NCBI GenBank assembly: GCA_934402125.1
Contig: CAKRTY010000139.1
Coordinates: 1 to 5,047 of the forward strand
Reading direction: 5' to 3'
Length of the DNA stretch: 5,047 bases
DNA from: an uncultured Anaerosacchariphilus sp.
GTDB taxonomy: Bacteria; Bacillota; Clostridia; Lachnospirales; Lachnospiraceae
Shown: piece by piece, positions 1-4,254 of the stretch
Layout: the number at the start of each line of letters is the position of its first letter
Numbering within the stretch: position 1 is the stretch's first letter
Position numbers and translations under genes: made by a program
The notes under the pieces: generated by a model
Seen by the model: the letters and a program-made list of their open reading frames with translations, nothing else
Database searches by the model: none
What the model was told of the DNA's origin: nothing

Positions 1-823
1 GCTGTATGGGGCCATAATTTTTCATCACGACTGCCCCGCCTCCTACGAAAATCAACGGCGTGGTCTGGAGATTGTAGCCATGCTCCCGGATGGAATGATA
101 AATCTGCCCCATGAAAGTCCGAACCTCATTTTCAATGATTCTGGTATAATCTCCATTCAACCCGCTACGCTCCATCCGCATCACTGCCTGAATGTCGCTT
201 TCATCTACCTCTCCATTCAACTGCCGGACACACTGTTCATTGATGGATCGCATACAGGTAATCAACCCTCTCTGCAACGTAGAGCATCTGGGCTCGTCCG
301 GCTCTTCATCGACTACCGGCATCATATCAATCGTCCAGCTTCCAATGTCTACCACCAGTACCTTTCGCTTATAAGTGCTAAGCTTATCTGCAACCGCCGC
401 ATAACACTGGGGAAACACGAAAGCATTCAAAACCTCTATCCGGTACTCTTCTTTTTCAAACTGGTACTTCACACACCTTCTGGCTGTCAGATACCGAATG
501 AAATCTGCACGCTCCTGCCCGAAACGTGTAAGTGGAAGCCCCACTGCTAGATAAATCTTTGCTTCCCTTTTTCCCCTGCTTTTCAGCTCCTTGGCAATGG
601 CCGCCAGCGTCAGCAGGAAAAAGTTATCATTCTTCGTTTTTACATCCTGAACTTCAAGCCGGGTGCCGCCAATCTTATAGAACTTTCCACCAAATTCCAG
701 CAGATTTTTCGTAAAGGCCGGTTCTGTCGCTATCTCTTCCACACCGGTCACAAACACATGAGAAATCGTCTTCATATACGACCAGCCATGATCAATCCCT
801 ATAACCTCGATTCCTTTGTACAT
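1..823 (-). CDS. parM: ParM/StbA-family actin-like segregation ATPase (partial, C-terminus missing)
   Basis: This is an actin-fold ATPase of the ParM/StbA family, whose members polymerise into filaments that push plasmid or element copies apart. The reading frame starts with ATG at 823-821 and stays open for 274 codons to the window edge; related proteins usually run somewhat past 300 residues, so only the C-terminal end is lost. Actin-fold motifs appear in order: phosphate-1 loop IGIDHGWSYMKT at residues 8-19, phosphate-2 loop VVDIGSWTIDMM at 157-168, and the adenosine motif LIFVGGGAVVMKN at 257-269. A purine-rich ribosome site (GGAGGG at 834-839, with AAGGAAG nearer the ATG) supports the start. 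The partner DNA-binding protein (ParR type) is normally encoded downstream, which here would be outside the window. Fold assignment is firm; the role in segregating a mobile element is inferred from the family. Confidence 0.9.
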   Translation of the reverse strand, partial: MYKGIEVIGIDHGWSYMKTISHVFVTGVEEIATEPAFTKNLLEFGGKFYKIGGTRLEVQDVKTKNDNFFLLTLAAIAKELKSRGKREAKIYLAVGLPLTRFGQERADFIRYLTARRCVKYQFEKEEYRIEVLNAFVFPQCYAAVADKLSTYKRKVLVVDIGSWTIDMMPVVDEEPDEPRCSTLQRGLITCMRSINEQCVRQLNGEVDESDIQAVMRMERSGLNGDYTRIIENEVRTFMGQIYHSIREHGYNLQTTPLIFVGGGAVVMKNYGPIQ

Positions 824-829
824 TCTTCC

Positions 830-937
830 TTATCCCTCCATTTTATATTTTCCATGTAAGTACACGCTTGTTCCTCTTCGCCCCGTGTACGTGGGAGTTA
901 CTGGCAATCCTGCCGCATGACATCCTCTGATGTTCAC
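830..937 (-). CDS. Doubtful 35-codon ORF just upstream of parM
   Basis: A GTG-initiated frame of 35 codons ends with TAA at 832-830, leaving only 6 bases before the parM ATG. The predicted peptide is basic and rich in Gly, Thr and Tyr, with a central PTYTGRRGTSVYLHGKYK stretch. The close spacing would suit a translationally coupled leader. Against it, there is no ribosome site before the GTG, the length is small, and the frame runs through the 860-890 inverted repeat. I recognise no family. It may be chance or the remnant of a decayed gene. Confidence 0.2.
   Translation of the reverse strand: MNIRGCHAAGLPVTPTYTGRRGTSVYLHGKYKMEG
860..890. repeat. Inverted repeat GTACACG / CGTGTAC upstream of parM
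   Basis: Perfect 7-bp arms at 860-866 and 884-890 are separated by 17 bases and end 37 bp before the parM start codon. The arm and centre spacing (about 24 bp) is near two helical turns, so the arms could be a dimer's two half-sites. A ParR-type autoregulator of parM is one possible reader, but this is inference; classical parC centromeres are direct-repeat arrays, which this is not. Confidence 0.35.
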
Positions 938-942
938 AAGAC

Positions 943-957
943 CGGTATTCTATACCG
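943..957. repeat. Short hairpin CGGTAT-TCT-ATACCG
   Basis: Perfect 6-bp arms (943-948 and 952-957) flank a 3-base loop, about 120 bp upstream of parM. No T tract follows on either strand, so it is not a terminator. It may be part of a structured leader of the parM transcript or an operator. Confidence 0.3.
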
Positions 958-1019
958 CTCGTCCCCTCTGCTGCTTATTTCGAGGGCCAGGAAACCACTG
1001 TAGCTCCCTTCGTGAGTTA

Positions 1020-1136
1020 TTATCCTTCCGCCGTAATCAATCCAATCTGTACCTGCTCCATCTTCACCTCTCGGTCCATCAACTCTCCTCGCAGGCCCCG
1101 CTGATATTCTGCCGAATATACGCCGGAATTTTCCAT
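1020..1136 (-). CDS. Doubtful 38-codon ORF upstream of parM
   Basis: An ATG-initiated frame of 38 codons encodes a charged peptide with the stretch YQRGLRGELMDREVKMEQVQ, which could form an amphipathic helix, and stops at TAA 1022-1020. The same frame is open upstream to a TGA near 1192, adding 18 codons with no ATG, so this could be the 3' end of a degraded gene rather than a complete one. No ribosome site precedes the ATG. No family recognised; chance remains a fair explanation. Confidence 0.2.
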   Translation of the reverse strand: MENSGVYSAEYQRGLRGELMDREVKMEQVQIGLITAEG

Positions 1137-1162
1137 GCTGTAACTGCTATTCAGTTGTCTGT

Positions 1163-1181
1163 GAACAGGTTTTTGCTGTTC
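1163..1181. repeat. Inverted repeat GAACAG / CTGTTC
   Basis: Perfect 6-bp arms (1163-1168 and 1176-1181) flank a 7-base loop. No T tract follows on either strand. The half-site spacing does not match a Gram-positive LexA box (GAAC-N4-GTTC). Function unknown. Confidence 0.25.
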
Positions 1182-1216
1182 CTGATATAATCATAAATGA
1201 TGTTTGGGGATTTGTC

Positions 1217-1235
1217 CTCGGCCTAAAAAGGCGAG
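1217..1235. repeat. Bulged hairpin CTC-G-GCCT / AGGC-GAG
   Basis: A 7-bp stem with one bulged G (1220) and an AAAA loop on the plus strand (TTTT on the minus strand). It is followed by AT-rich sequence but not by a clean T run on either strand, so a terminator role is uncertain. It lies where base composition turns AT-rich. Confidence 0.25.
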
Positions 1236-1322
1236 TTTGAAGAAATTTTAAATAATTTTCGCATTTGATTTTCACATTAGATTTGTACAGAGCTATTTCT
1301 CCGTTCCGAGGTTTTTTAAGGC

Positions 1323-1344
1323 AATTGTCGTCAAATTGTCGTCA
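1323..1344. repeat. Perfect tandem repeat, 2 x AATTGTCGTCA
   Basis: Two exact, adjacent copies of an 11-bp unit (1323-1333 and 1334-1344); on the minus strand the unit reads TGACGACAATT. The 11-bp period puts both copies on the same face of the helix, as expected for a protein-binding site. On the minus strand each copy contains TTGACG, similar to a -35 box, but no -10 lies at the right distance. It could be a recombinase or initiator binding site near an element end; that is inference. Confidence 0.5.
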
Positions 1345-1361
1345 AACGGCCAAAAACGGGT

Positions 1362-1393
1362 AAAAAAAAGGATCTTCCTTCTTCGGAAAACCC
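1362..1393 (-). terminator. Rho-independent terminator on the minus strand
   Basis: Reading the minus strand, GGGTTTTCC (1393-1385), a 6-base loop GAAGAA (1384-1379) and GGAAGATCC (1378-1370) form a 9-bp stem with two G-U wobbles, followed at once by eight T residues (1369-1362). It lies about 185 bp past the stop codon of the importer ATPase gene with no supported gene between, so it most likely ends that operon or a separate short RNA. Confidence 0.65.
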
Positions 1394-1411
1394 AGTAAAT
1401 ACGAGGGAGTG

Positions 1412-1434
1412 GGGGCTTCCTCCCGGAAGTCCCC
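1412..1434 (-). repeat. Strong GC-rich hairpin with GNRA-type tetraloop
   Basis: On the minus strand GGGG, a bulged A (1430), CTTCC, loop GGGA (1424-1421), GGAAG and CCCC form a 9-bp stem with one bulge. The loop fits the GNRA consensus only when the minus strand is read (the plus strand gives TCCC), which argues that the minus-strand RNA is the functional one. No T run follows directly; the terminator hairpin begins 18 bases further on. Confidence 0.5.
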
Positions 1435-1480
1435 GAGTGTTATGAATGAAATACTGATATGTGTTCTTGCTACATCTAAT

Positions 1481-1489
1481 ACTATAGCA
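1481..1489 (-). promoter_or_regulatory. Possible extended -10 promoter element TGCTATAGT
   Basis: On the minus strand TGC-TATAGT matches the extended -10 pattern TGN-TATAAT with one mismatch. No convincing TTGACA lies 16-18 bases upstream, so activity would depend on the TGN element. It sits between the importer operon's last stop codon and the terminator at 1362-1393. Confidence 0.25.
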
Positions 1490-1578
1490 GGGAATTGTGA
1501 CTAAGTTATGTCCAGCCTCTAAAAAATATATAAAGTCAATTAAGAAATTCTTATGAAAGAATGATGAAACTATGTTTT

Positions 1579-2301
1579 TTACAGTACCTTGGACAGGAAA
1601 TCCTGCAGACGGGGATCCTGGGGATTTTCAAAGAAATCCTTGGGATTGTTCTCTTCCTTAATGTAGCCGCCGTCCATGAATACCACGCGGGTCGCCACCT
1701 CGCGGGCAAAGCCCATCTCATGGGTTACTACCACCATGGTCATACCGTCGTCTGCCAGCTTCTTCATCAGCTCCAGAACCTCGCCTACCATCTCCGGATC
1801 CAGGGCGGAGGTGGGCTCGTCGAAGAGAATCACTTCCGGATCCATCGCTAGGGAACGGACAATGGCGATACGCTGCTTCTGTCCGCCGGAGAGCTGGGAC
1901 GGATAGGAATCTGCCTTTTCCTCCAGGTTGACCAGCTTCAGCAGGCGCATGGCTTCTGCCTCCGCTTCTGCCTTGGTCTTCAGCTTCAGCTGCACCGGAG
2001 CCAGCATGATATTTTCCTTTACAGTCAGGTTCGCGAACAGGTTAAAATGCTGGAACACCATACCCATGCGGCGGCGGATCTTATTGACGTCCACGCCCGG
2101 CGCGGTAATCTCCTGTCCGTCGAAGGTAATGGTTCCTTCCGTGGGCTGCTCTAGCAGGTTCAGGCACCGCAGGAAGGTGGATTTACCGGAGCCGGACGGT
2201 CCTACGATAACCACCTTTTCTCCCGGCGCGATATGCATATTGATATTTTTAATTACATGATTGTCGCCAAATGATTTGGCCAGATCCTTAACGTAAATCA
2301 C
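1579..2301 (-). CDS. glnQ: Polar amino acid ABC transporter, ATP-binding protein
   Basis: This cytoplasmic ATPase powers amino acid import together with the permease encoded just upstream. All ABC motifs are intact in its 240 residues: Walker [10 protein letters not shown] at 34-42, Q-loop Gln84, signature LSGGQKQR at 137-144, Walker B VILFDEP at 157-163 with catalytic Glu162, D-loop SALD at 165-168 and switch His194. The length and the sequence around the signature are typical of the GlnQ/HisP/ArtP group; the symbol gives the family, not a proven substrate. The start is GTG at 2301-2299: AAGGAGAA lies 9 bases upstream, and the nearby ATG is in the permease frame. The gene overlaps the permease gene by 14 bases, so translation is probably coupled. 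Transcription likely ends at the terminator at 1362-1393. Confidence 0.95.
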   Translation of the reverse strand: MIYVKDLAKSFGDNHVIKNINMHIAPGEKVVIVGPSGSGKSTFLRCLNLLEQPTEGTITFDGQEITAPGVDVNKIRRRMGMVFQHFNLFANLTVKENIMLAPVQLKLKTKAEAEAEAMRLLKLVNLEEKADSYPSQLSGGQKQRIAIVRSLAMDPEVILFDEPTSALDPEMVGEVLELMKKLADDGMTMVVVTHEMGFAREVATRVVFMDGGYIKEENNPKDFFENPQDPRLQDFLSKVL

Positions 2302-3010
2302 TCTGTCTCATTCTCCTTTCCAGTTTACCCATCAGCCAGGACAGTCCCAGCACCATCACCAGATACATTGCCGCAATAGCGAAGAACGGCACAAAGGCCT
2401 GGTAGGTCTTGGACTGAATGATCAGAGCTCCCTTGGTCAGGTCACGCAGACCGATTACCGTTACCACAGAGGTCTCCTTGAGCAGGGTAATCAGCTCATT
2501 TCCCAGGGCGGGCAGTACGTTCTTGAACGCCTGGGGAATAATAATGCAGCGCATGGTTGTCGCGTAGGTCAGTCCCACAGAACGGCCTGCCTCCATCTGT
2601 CCCTTATCGATGGACATGATACCGGAACGGATGATCTCGGCCACATAAGCGCCGGAATTGATACCAAAGGCCAGAATGGCGCAACGGATCATGTTGGCGT
2701 CCGTGGCGCGGGCGCTGGCCCAGATTACAAACCACATAATCAGAAGCTGTACCATCATAGGGGTTCCACGGATTACCGTCAGATATACCTGACAAAGCAG
2801 GTTAGCCAGACGCAGGAAAATGCTTTTCTTGCGCTCCGGCTGCTGATCATGGGCTGAACGGATAACCGCCACAATCACGCCCAGAATCACACCCAGCACC
2901 AGGGCGAACACAGTAACAATCAATGTGGTCTGAATACCCTTAACAAAATACTGATAGTTGTCATTCAGAATAAATGTCTGGTAAAGACCACTTTTTAAGC
3001 CTTCGAACAT
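2288..3010 (-). CDS. Polar amino acid ABC transporter, permease protein
   Basis: This membrane subunit forms the translocation path, presumably as a homodimer since only one permease gene is present. Its 240 residues show about five hydrophobic segments (roughly 24-50, 73-99, 107-126, 165-190 and 206-227), the RGTP motif at 81-84 common to the HisM/GlnP group, and the EAA coupling loop at 140-161 (starts EAGRSVGL, ends IIIPQA) that docks on the ATPase. No binding-protein domain is fused to it, in agreement with a separate lipoprotein gene upstream. The ATG at 3010-3008 has GAGGAG 8 bases upstream. The 3' end overlaps the ATPase gene by 14 bases, while 111 bases with two hairpins separate it from the binding-protein gene. 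Substrate class is firm at the level of polar amino acids only. Confidence 0.94.
   Translation of the reverse strand: MFEGLKSGLYQTFILNDNYQYFVKGIQTTLIVTVFALVLGVILGVIVAVIRSAHDQQPERKKSIFLRLANLLCQVYLTVIRGTPMMVQLLIMWFVIWASARATDANMIRCAILAFGINSGAYVAEIIRSGIMSIDKGQMEAGRSVGLTYATTMRCIIIPQAFKNVLPALGNELITLLKETSVVTVIGLRDLTKGALIIQSKTYQAFVPFFAIAAMYLVMVLGLSWLMGKLERRMRQSDLR
2311..2318 (-). promoter_or_regulatory. Ribosome binding site that fixes the GTG start of the ATPase gene
   Basis: AAGGAGAA on the minus strand lies 9 bases before the GTG at 2301, inside the 3' end of the permease gene. This site, and the lack of an in-frame ATG nearby, decides the start codon. Confidence 0.75.
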
Positions 3011-3056
3011 ATCCTTCTCTCCTCGCTACGTAAACTTTCTTTTTTCCGCAAAACAG

Positions 3057-3084
3057 GGAGGTGTTCATAAAACTGAACGCCTCC
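3057..3084 (-). repeat. Intergenic hairpin GGAGG-GTTC / GAAC-CCTCC between binding-protein and permease genes
   Basis: Ten-base arms (3057-3066 and 3075-3084) with an 8-base loop pair fully except one position, which is a C-A mismatch in the operon's (minus-strand) RNA and a T-G wobble on the other strand. A weak T stretch (TGTTTT) follows on the minus strand. This is a plausible partial terminator or RNA-stabilising structure that would leave more binding-protein mRNA than permease mRNA. Confidence 0.5.
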
Positions 3085-3094
3085 TCTGTATTCT

Positions 3095-3113
3095 CAGATA
3101 CCATCCGTATCTG
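3095..3113. repeat. Hairpin CAGATAC-N5-GTATCTG after the binding-protein gene
   Basis: Perfect 7-bp arms flank a 5-base loop, beginning 8 bases past the binding-protein stop codon. On the operon strand no T run follows. On the plus strand TTGGTTTTTT follows, but no plus-strand gene ends here, so a terminator in that direction has nothing to serve. Most likely it protects the 3' end of the upstream message. Confidence 0.45.
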
Positions 3114-3121
3114 TTGGTTTT

Positions 3122-3907
3122 TTACTCAGCCTTGATGTATTTGTCAAGGATGGACTGAATGGTTCCGTCGTCCTTCAGCTCCTGCATTGCCTTATTCAGA
3201 GCCTCTGTCAGAGCCGGGTTATCCTTGGATACCGCTACTGCGTAATTCTCAACGGTATACTCGGTGTCCAGAATCTTCAGGCCCTCGTTTGCTTCTACAA
3301 ACTCCTTCGCCGGCTGCTGGTCGATAACCACGCAGTCTACCTTATCCTGAAGCAGTGCCTGGATAGCAGTTGCGCCGCTGGTGTAGGCGATTACATGATC
3401 CTCGCCGTAGTCGTCAGAGCAGTACAGATGTCCGGTGGTTCCCTCCTGAACGCCTATAATCTTGTCATTTGCCAGGTCGTCTACGCTTGCGATATCAGAA
3501 CCTTCCTTTACGATAATAACCTGTACGCCGGTTGCGTAGGAATCTGTAAAGTCTACATTCTGCTTTCTCTCTTCCGTGGCGGTCATACCTGCCAGGGCCA
3601 CATCAATCTTGCCGGACTGAATAGCGGTAATCAAAGCGCCGAACTCCATATCGATCATCTCCACTTTCAGTCCCAGCTTGTCTGCCAGGGCCTGCGCGAT
3701 GTCAGCGTCGATACCTACGATATCATCTCCGTCCTTGTACTCATAGGGCGGGAATGTGGCATTGGTTCCTACAGTCAGAACGCCGTCCGCAACGGTGGTA
3801 AACGCTCCGTCTGCCTCAGCCTTTGTTGTCTCTTCTTTCTTAGATCCGCAGGCTGCCATGGAAACGCACATAACAGCTGCCAGTAATACAGCTACCATTT
3901 TCTTCAT
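3122..3907 (-). CDS. Polar amino acid ABC transporter, substrate-binding lipoprotein
   Basis: This membrane-anchored extracellular protein captures the amino acid and delivers it to the permease. Its 261 residues begin with a lipoprotein signal: a KK n-region, a hydrophobic core at 4-16 and the lipobox MAAC with Cys20 as the lipidated residue, then a charged linker to about residue 40. The rest is a type 3 solute-binding domain with the opening GTNATFPPYEYKD (47-59), IVGIDADIAQAL (63-74), MTATEERKQNVDF (108-120) whose Arg114 matches the carboxylate-binding arginine of the family, and VVIDQQPA (193-200) whose Asp196 is the likely amine ligand. These residues point to an alpha-amino acid; the side chain recognised cannot be read off. 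The ATG at 3907-3905 has GGAGG 8 bases upstream. It is the first gene of the operon. Confidence 0.95.
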   Translation of the reverse strand: MKKMVAVLLAAVMCVSMAACGSKKEETTKAEADGAFTTVADGVLTVGTNATFPPYEYKDGDDIVGIDADIAQALADKLGLKVEMIDMEFGALITAIQSGKIDVALAGMTATEERKQNVDFTDSYATGVQVIIVKEGSDIASVDDLANDKIIGVQEGTTGHLYCSDDYGEDHVIAYTSGATAIQALLQDKVDCVVIDQQPAKEFVEANEGLKILDTEYTVENYAVAVSKDNPALTEALNKAMQELKDDGTIQSILDKYIKAE

Positions 3908-3962
3908 AATGTTTTCCTCCCGATTTTCAAATAATATTTCCTGTGTTTCAAATCTGTTTCCT

Positions 3963-3990
3963 ATTGTATCATCATTTTCAAAAAATGCAA
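3963..3990 (-). promoter_or_regulatory. Likely promoter of the amino acid importer operon
   Basis: On the minus strand TTGCAT (-35, 3990-3985) and TACAAT (-10, 3968-3963) are 16 bases apart. Transcription would start near 3956, giving a leader of about 48 nt with the ribosome site at 3916-3920. The -10 differs from consensus at one base; the -35 keeps TTG only, which would leave room for an activator or make the promoter weak. The -35 lies inside the first half-site of the inverted repeats. Confidence 0.5.
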
Positions 3991-4026
3991 TACCTAAATT
4001 GCATAAATTTTAATACTTTATGCAAT
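3985..4026. repeat. Three alternating TTTATGCAAT-type half-sites (operator candidate)
   Basis: ATGCAAT (3985-3991) and ATTGCAT (3998-4004) form a perfect 7-bp dyad with a 6-base spacer. ATTGCATAAA (3998-4007) and TTTATGCAAT (4017-4026) form a perfect 10-bp dyad with a 9-base spacer, so the middle copy is shared. The first copy covers the -35 of the importer promoter, and the other two lie just upstream of it. This is a typical layout for a dimeric repressor or activator; the regulator is not identified. It fits neither a CodY box nor a canonical ArgR box closely. Confidence 0.6.
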
Positions 4027-4165
4027 ATTTTATGTTTAAATGAATAAATATGCTTATTTTTGTGTATATAAACCATTTTTATGCATTTTTATTTCCTATT
4101 ATTCAACTGGGAAAATGAGATTTTTCCGGAATTTTGATCGTTTTTCTTAATTTTCTCTCCTGACA

Positions 4166-4193
4166 TTGACATAAAAGGTCAGTATGTTATACT
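4166..4193 (+). promoter_or_regulatory. Strong sigma-A-type promoter of uppP
   Basis: TTGACA (4166-4171) is a perfect -35; TATACT (4188-4193) is a one-mismatch -10 at 16 bases spacing, preceded by TG at one base distance, the extended -10 signature. Transcription would start near 4200, giving a leader of about 53 nt before the uppP ATG. Confidence 0.8.
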
Positions 4194-4195
4194 GA
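4179..4195. repeat. Dyad TCAGTAT-GTT-ATACTGA over the uppP -10
   Basis: Perfect 7-bp arms with a 3-base centre fully cover the -10 box of the uppP promoter. A protein bound here would block RNA polymerase, so this is an operator candidate. Part of the symmetry may be incidental, since the right arm contains the -10 itself. Confidence 0.4.
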
Positions 4196-4242
4196 AATCC
4201 GAATCTTTTCTCATATTTTTAAGAGAATATCAAATAAGGAGT

Positions 4243-4254
4243 ATTGTATACAAT
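4243..4254. repeat. 12-bp perfect palindrome ATTGTATACAAT across the uppP start
   Basis: The palindrome fills the gap between the ribosome site AAGGAG (4236-4241) and the start codon and includes the first two bases of ATG. It could be a roadblock-type operator or chance in AT-rich sequence. As RNA it folds poorly because the loop would be too tight. Confidence 0.3.

Larger units (their letters stand above)
1362..1474 (-). ncRNA. Candidate short RNA or structured operon 3' end
   Basis: An extended -10 (TGCTATAGT) would start transcription near 1474. The stretch downstream carries the GNRA-capped hairpin at 1412-1434 and ends at the terminator at 1362-1393, giving a product of roughly 110 nt with no open frame of note. 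Promoter, stable hairpin and terminator in that order are what a small RNA gene looks like. However, the -35 region is poor and no RNA family is recognised, and the same stretch could simply be the importer operon's 3' untranslated end. Confidence 0.25.
824..1578. other. Long intergenic region between parM and the ABC importer
   Basis: About 755 bases hold no gene I can support. Both strands were read: open stretches are short, lack ribosome sites and match no family I know. The content is instead structural: inverted repeats at 860-890, 943-957, 1163-1181 and 1217-1235, an 11-bp tandem repeat at 1323-1344, and a hairpin plus terminator at 1362-1434 on the minus strand. Composition shifts from fairly GC-rich (about 880-1140) to AT-rich (about 1236-1320 and 1510-1560), which would fit a junction between DNA of two origins. 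No tRNA, integrase or recognisable attachment site is visible. Confidence 0.6.
3908..4252. other. AT-rich divergent promoter region
   Basis: About 345 bases separate the importer operon (leftward) from uppP (rightward). They hold a promoter and repeated half-sites on the importer side (3963-4026) and an extended -10 promoter with an overlapping dyad on the uppP side (4166-4195). The middle (about 4030-4160) is very AT-rich with no open frame of note; it contains a further partial half-site TTTATGCA at 4078-4085 and a weak 6-bp hairpin at 4110-4127. Confidence 0.7.

Noticed and set aside
80..550. Plus-strand open frame of 156 codons
   Set aside because: It lies antisense to the parM frame, which carries all the actin motifs; no domain or ribosome site supports it.
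930..1190. Plus-strand open frame of 86 codons in the intergenic region
   Set aside because: No ribosome site, low-complexity Leu/Phe/Ser-rich translation, no recognised motif.
1363..1440. Minus-strand open stretch ending in PFDDNLTTIALKNLG as an integrase tail
   Set aside because: No start codon, it runs through the terminator hairpin, and no catalytic motif is present.
1541..1553. Palindrome TAAGAAATTCTTA near the end of the importer operon
   Set aside because: AT-rich with only one central base, so it cannot form a useful hairpin or terminator.
1561..1851. Plus-strand open frame antisense to the ATPase gene
   Set aside because: Shadow of the glnQ coding strand; its translation is an artefact of the opposite codons.
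3395..3886. Plus-strand open frame of 163 codons
   Set aside because: Antisense to the well-supported binding lipoprotein gene.
4032..4052. ArgR-like box around TGAATAAATATGC
   Set aside because: Only one half resembles the ARG-box consensus; the second half does not match.
4110..4127. Hairpin GGAAAA-N6-TTTTCC as a terminator
   Set aside because: Only 6 bp, mostly A-T, no T run after it, and no gene ends nearby.
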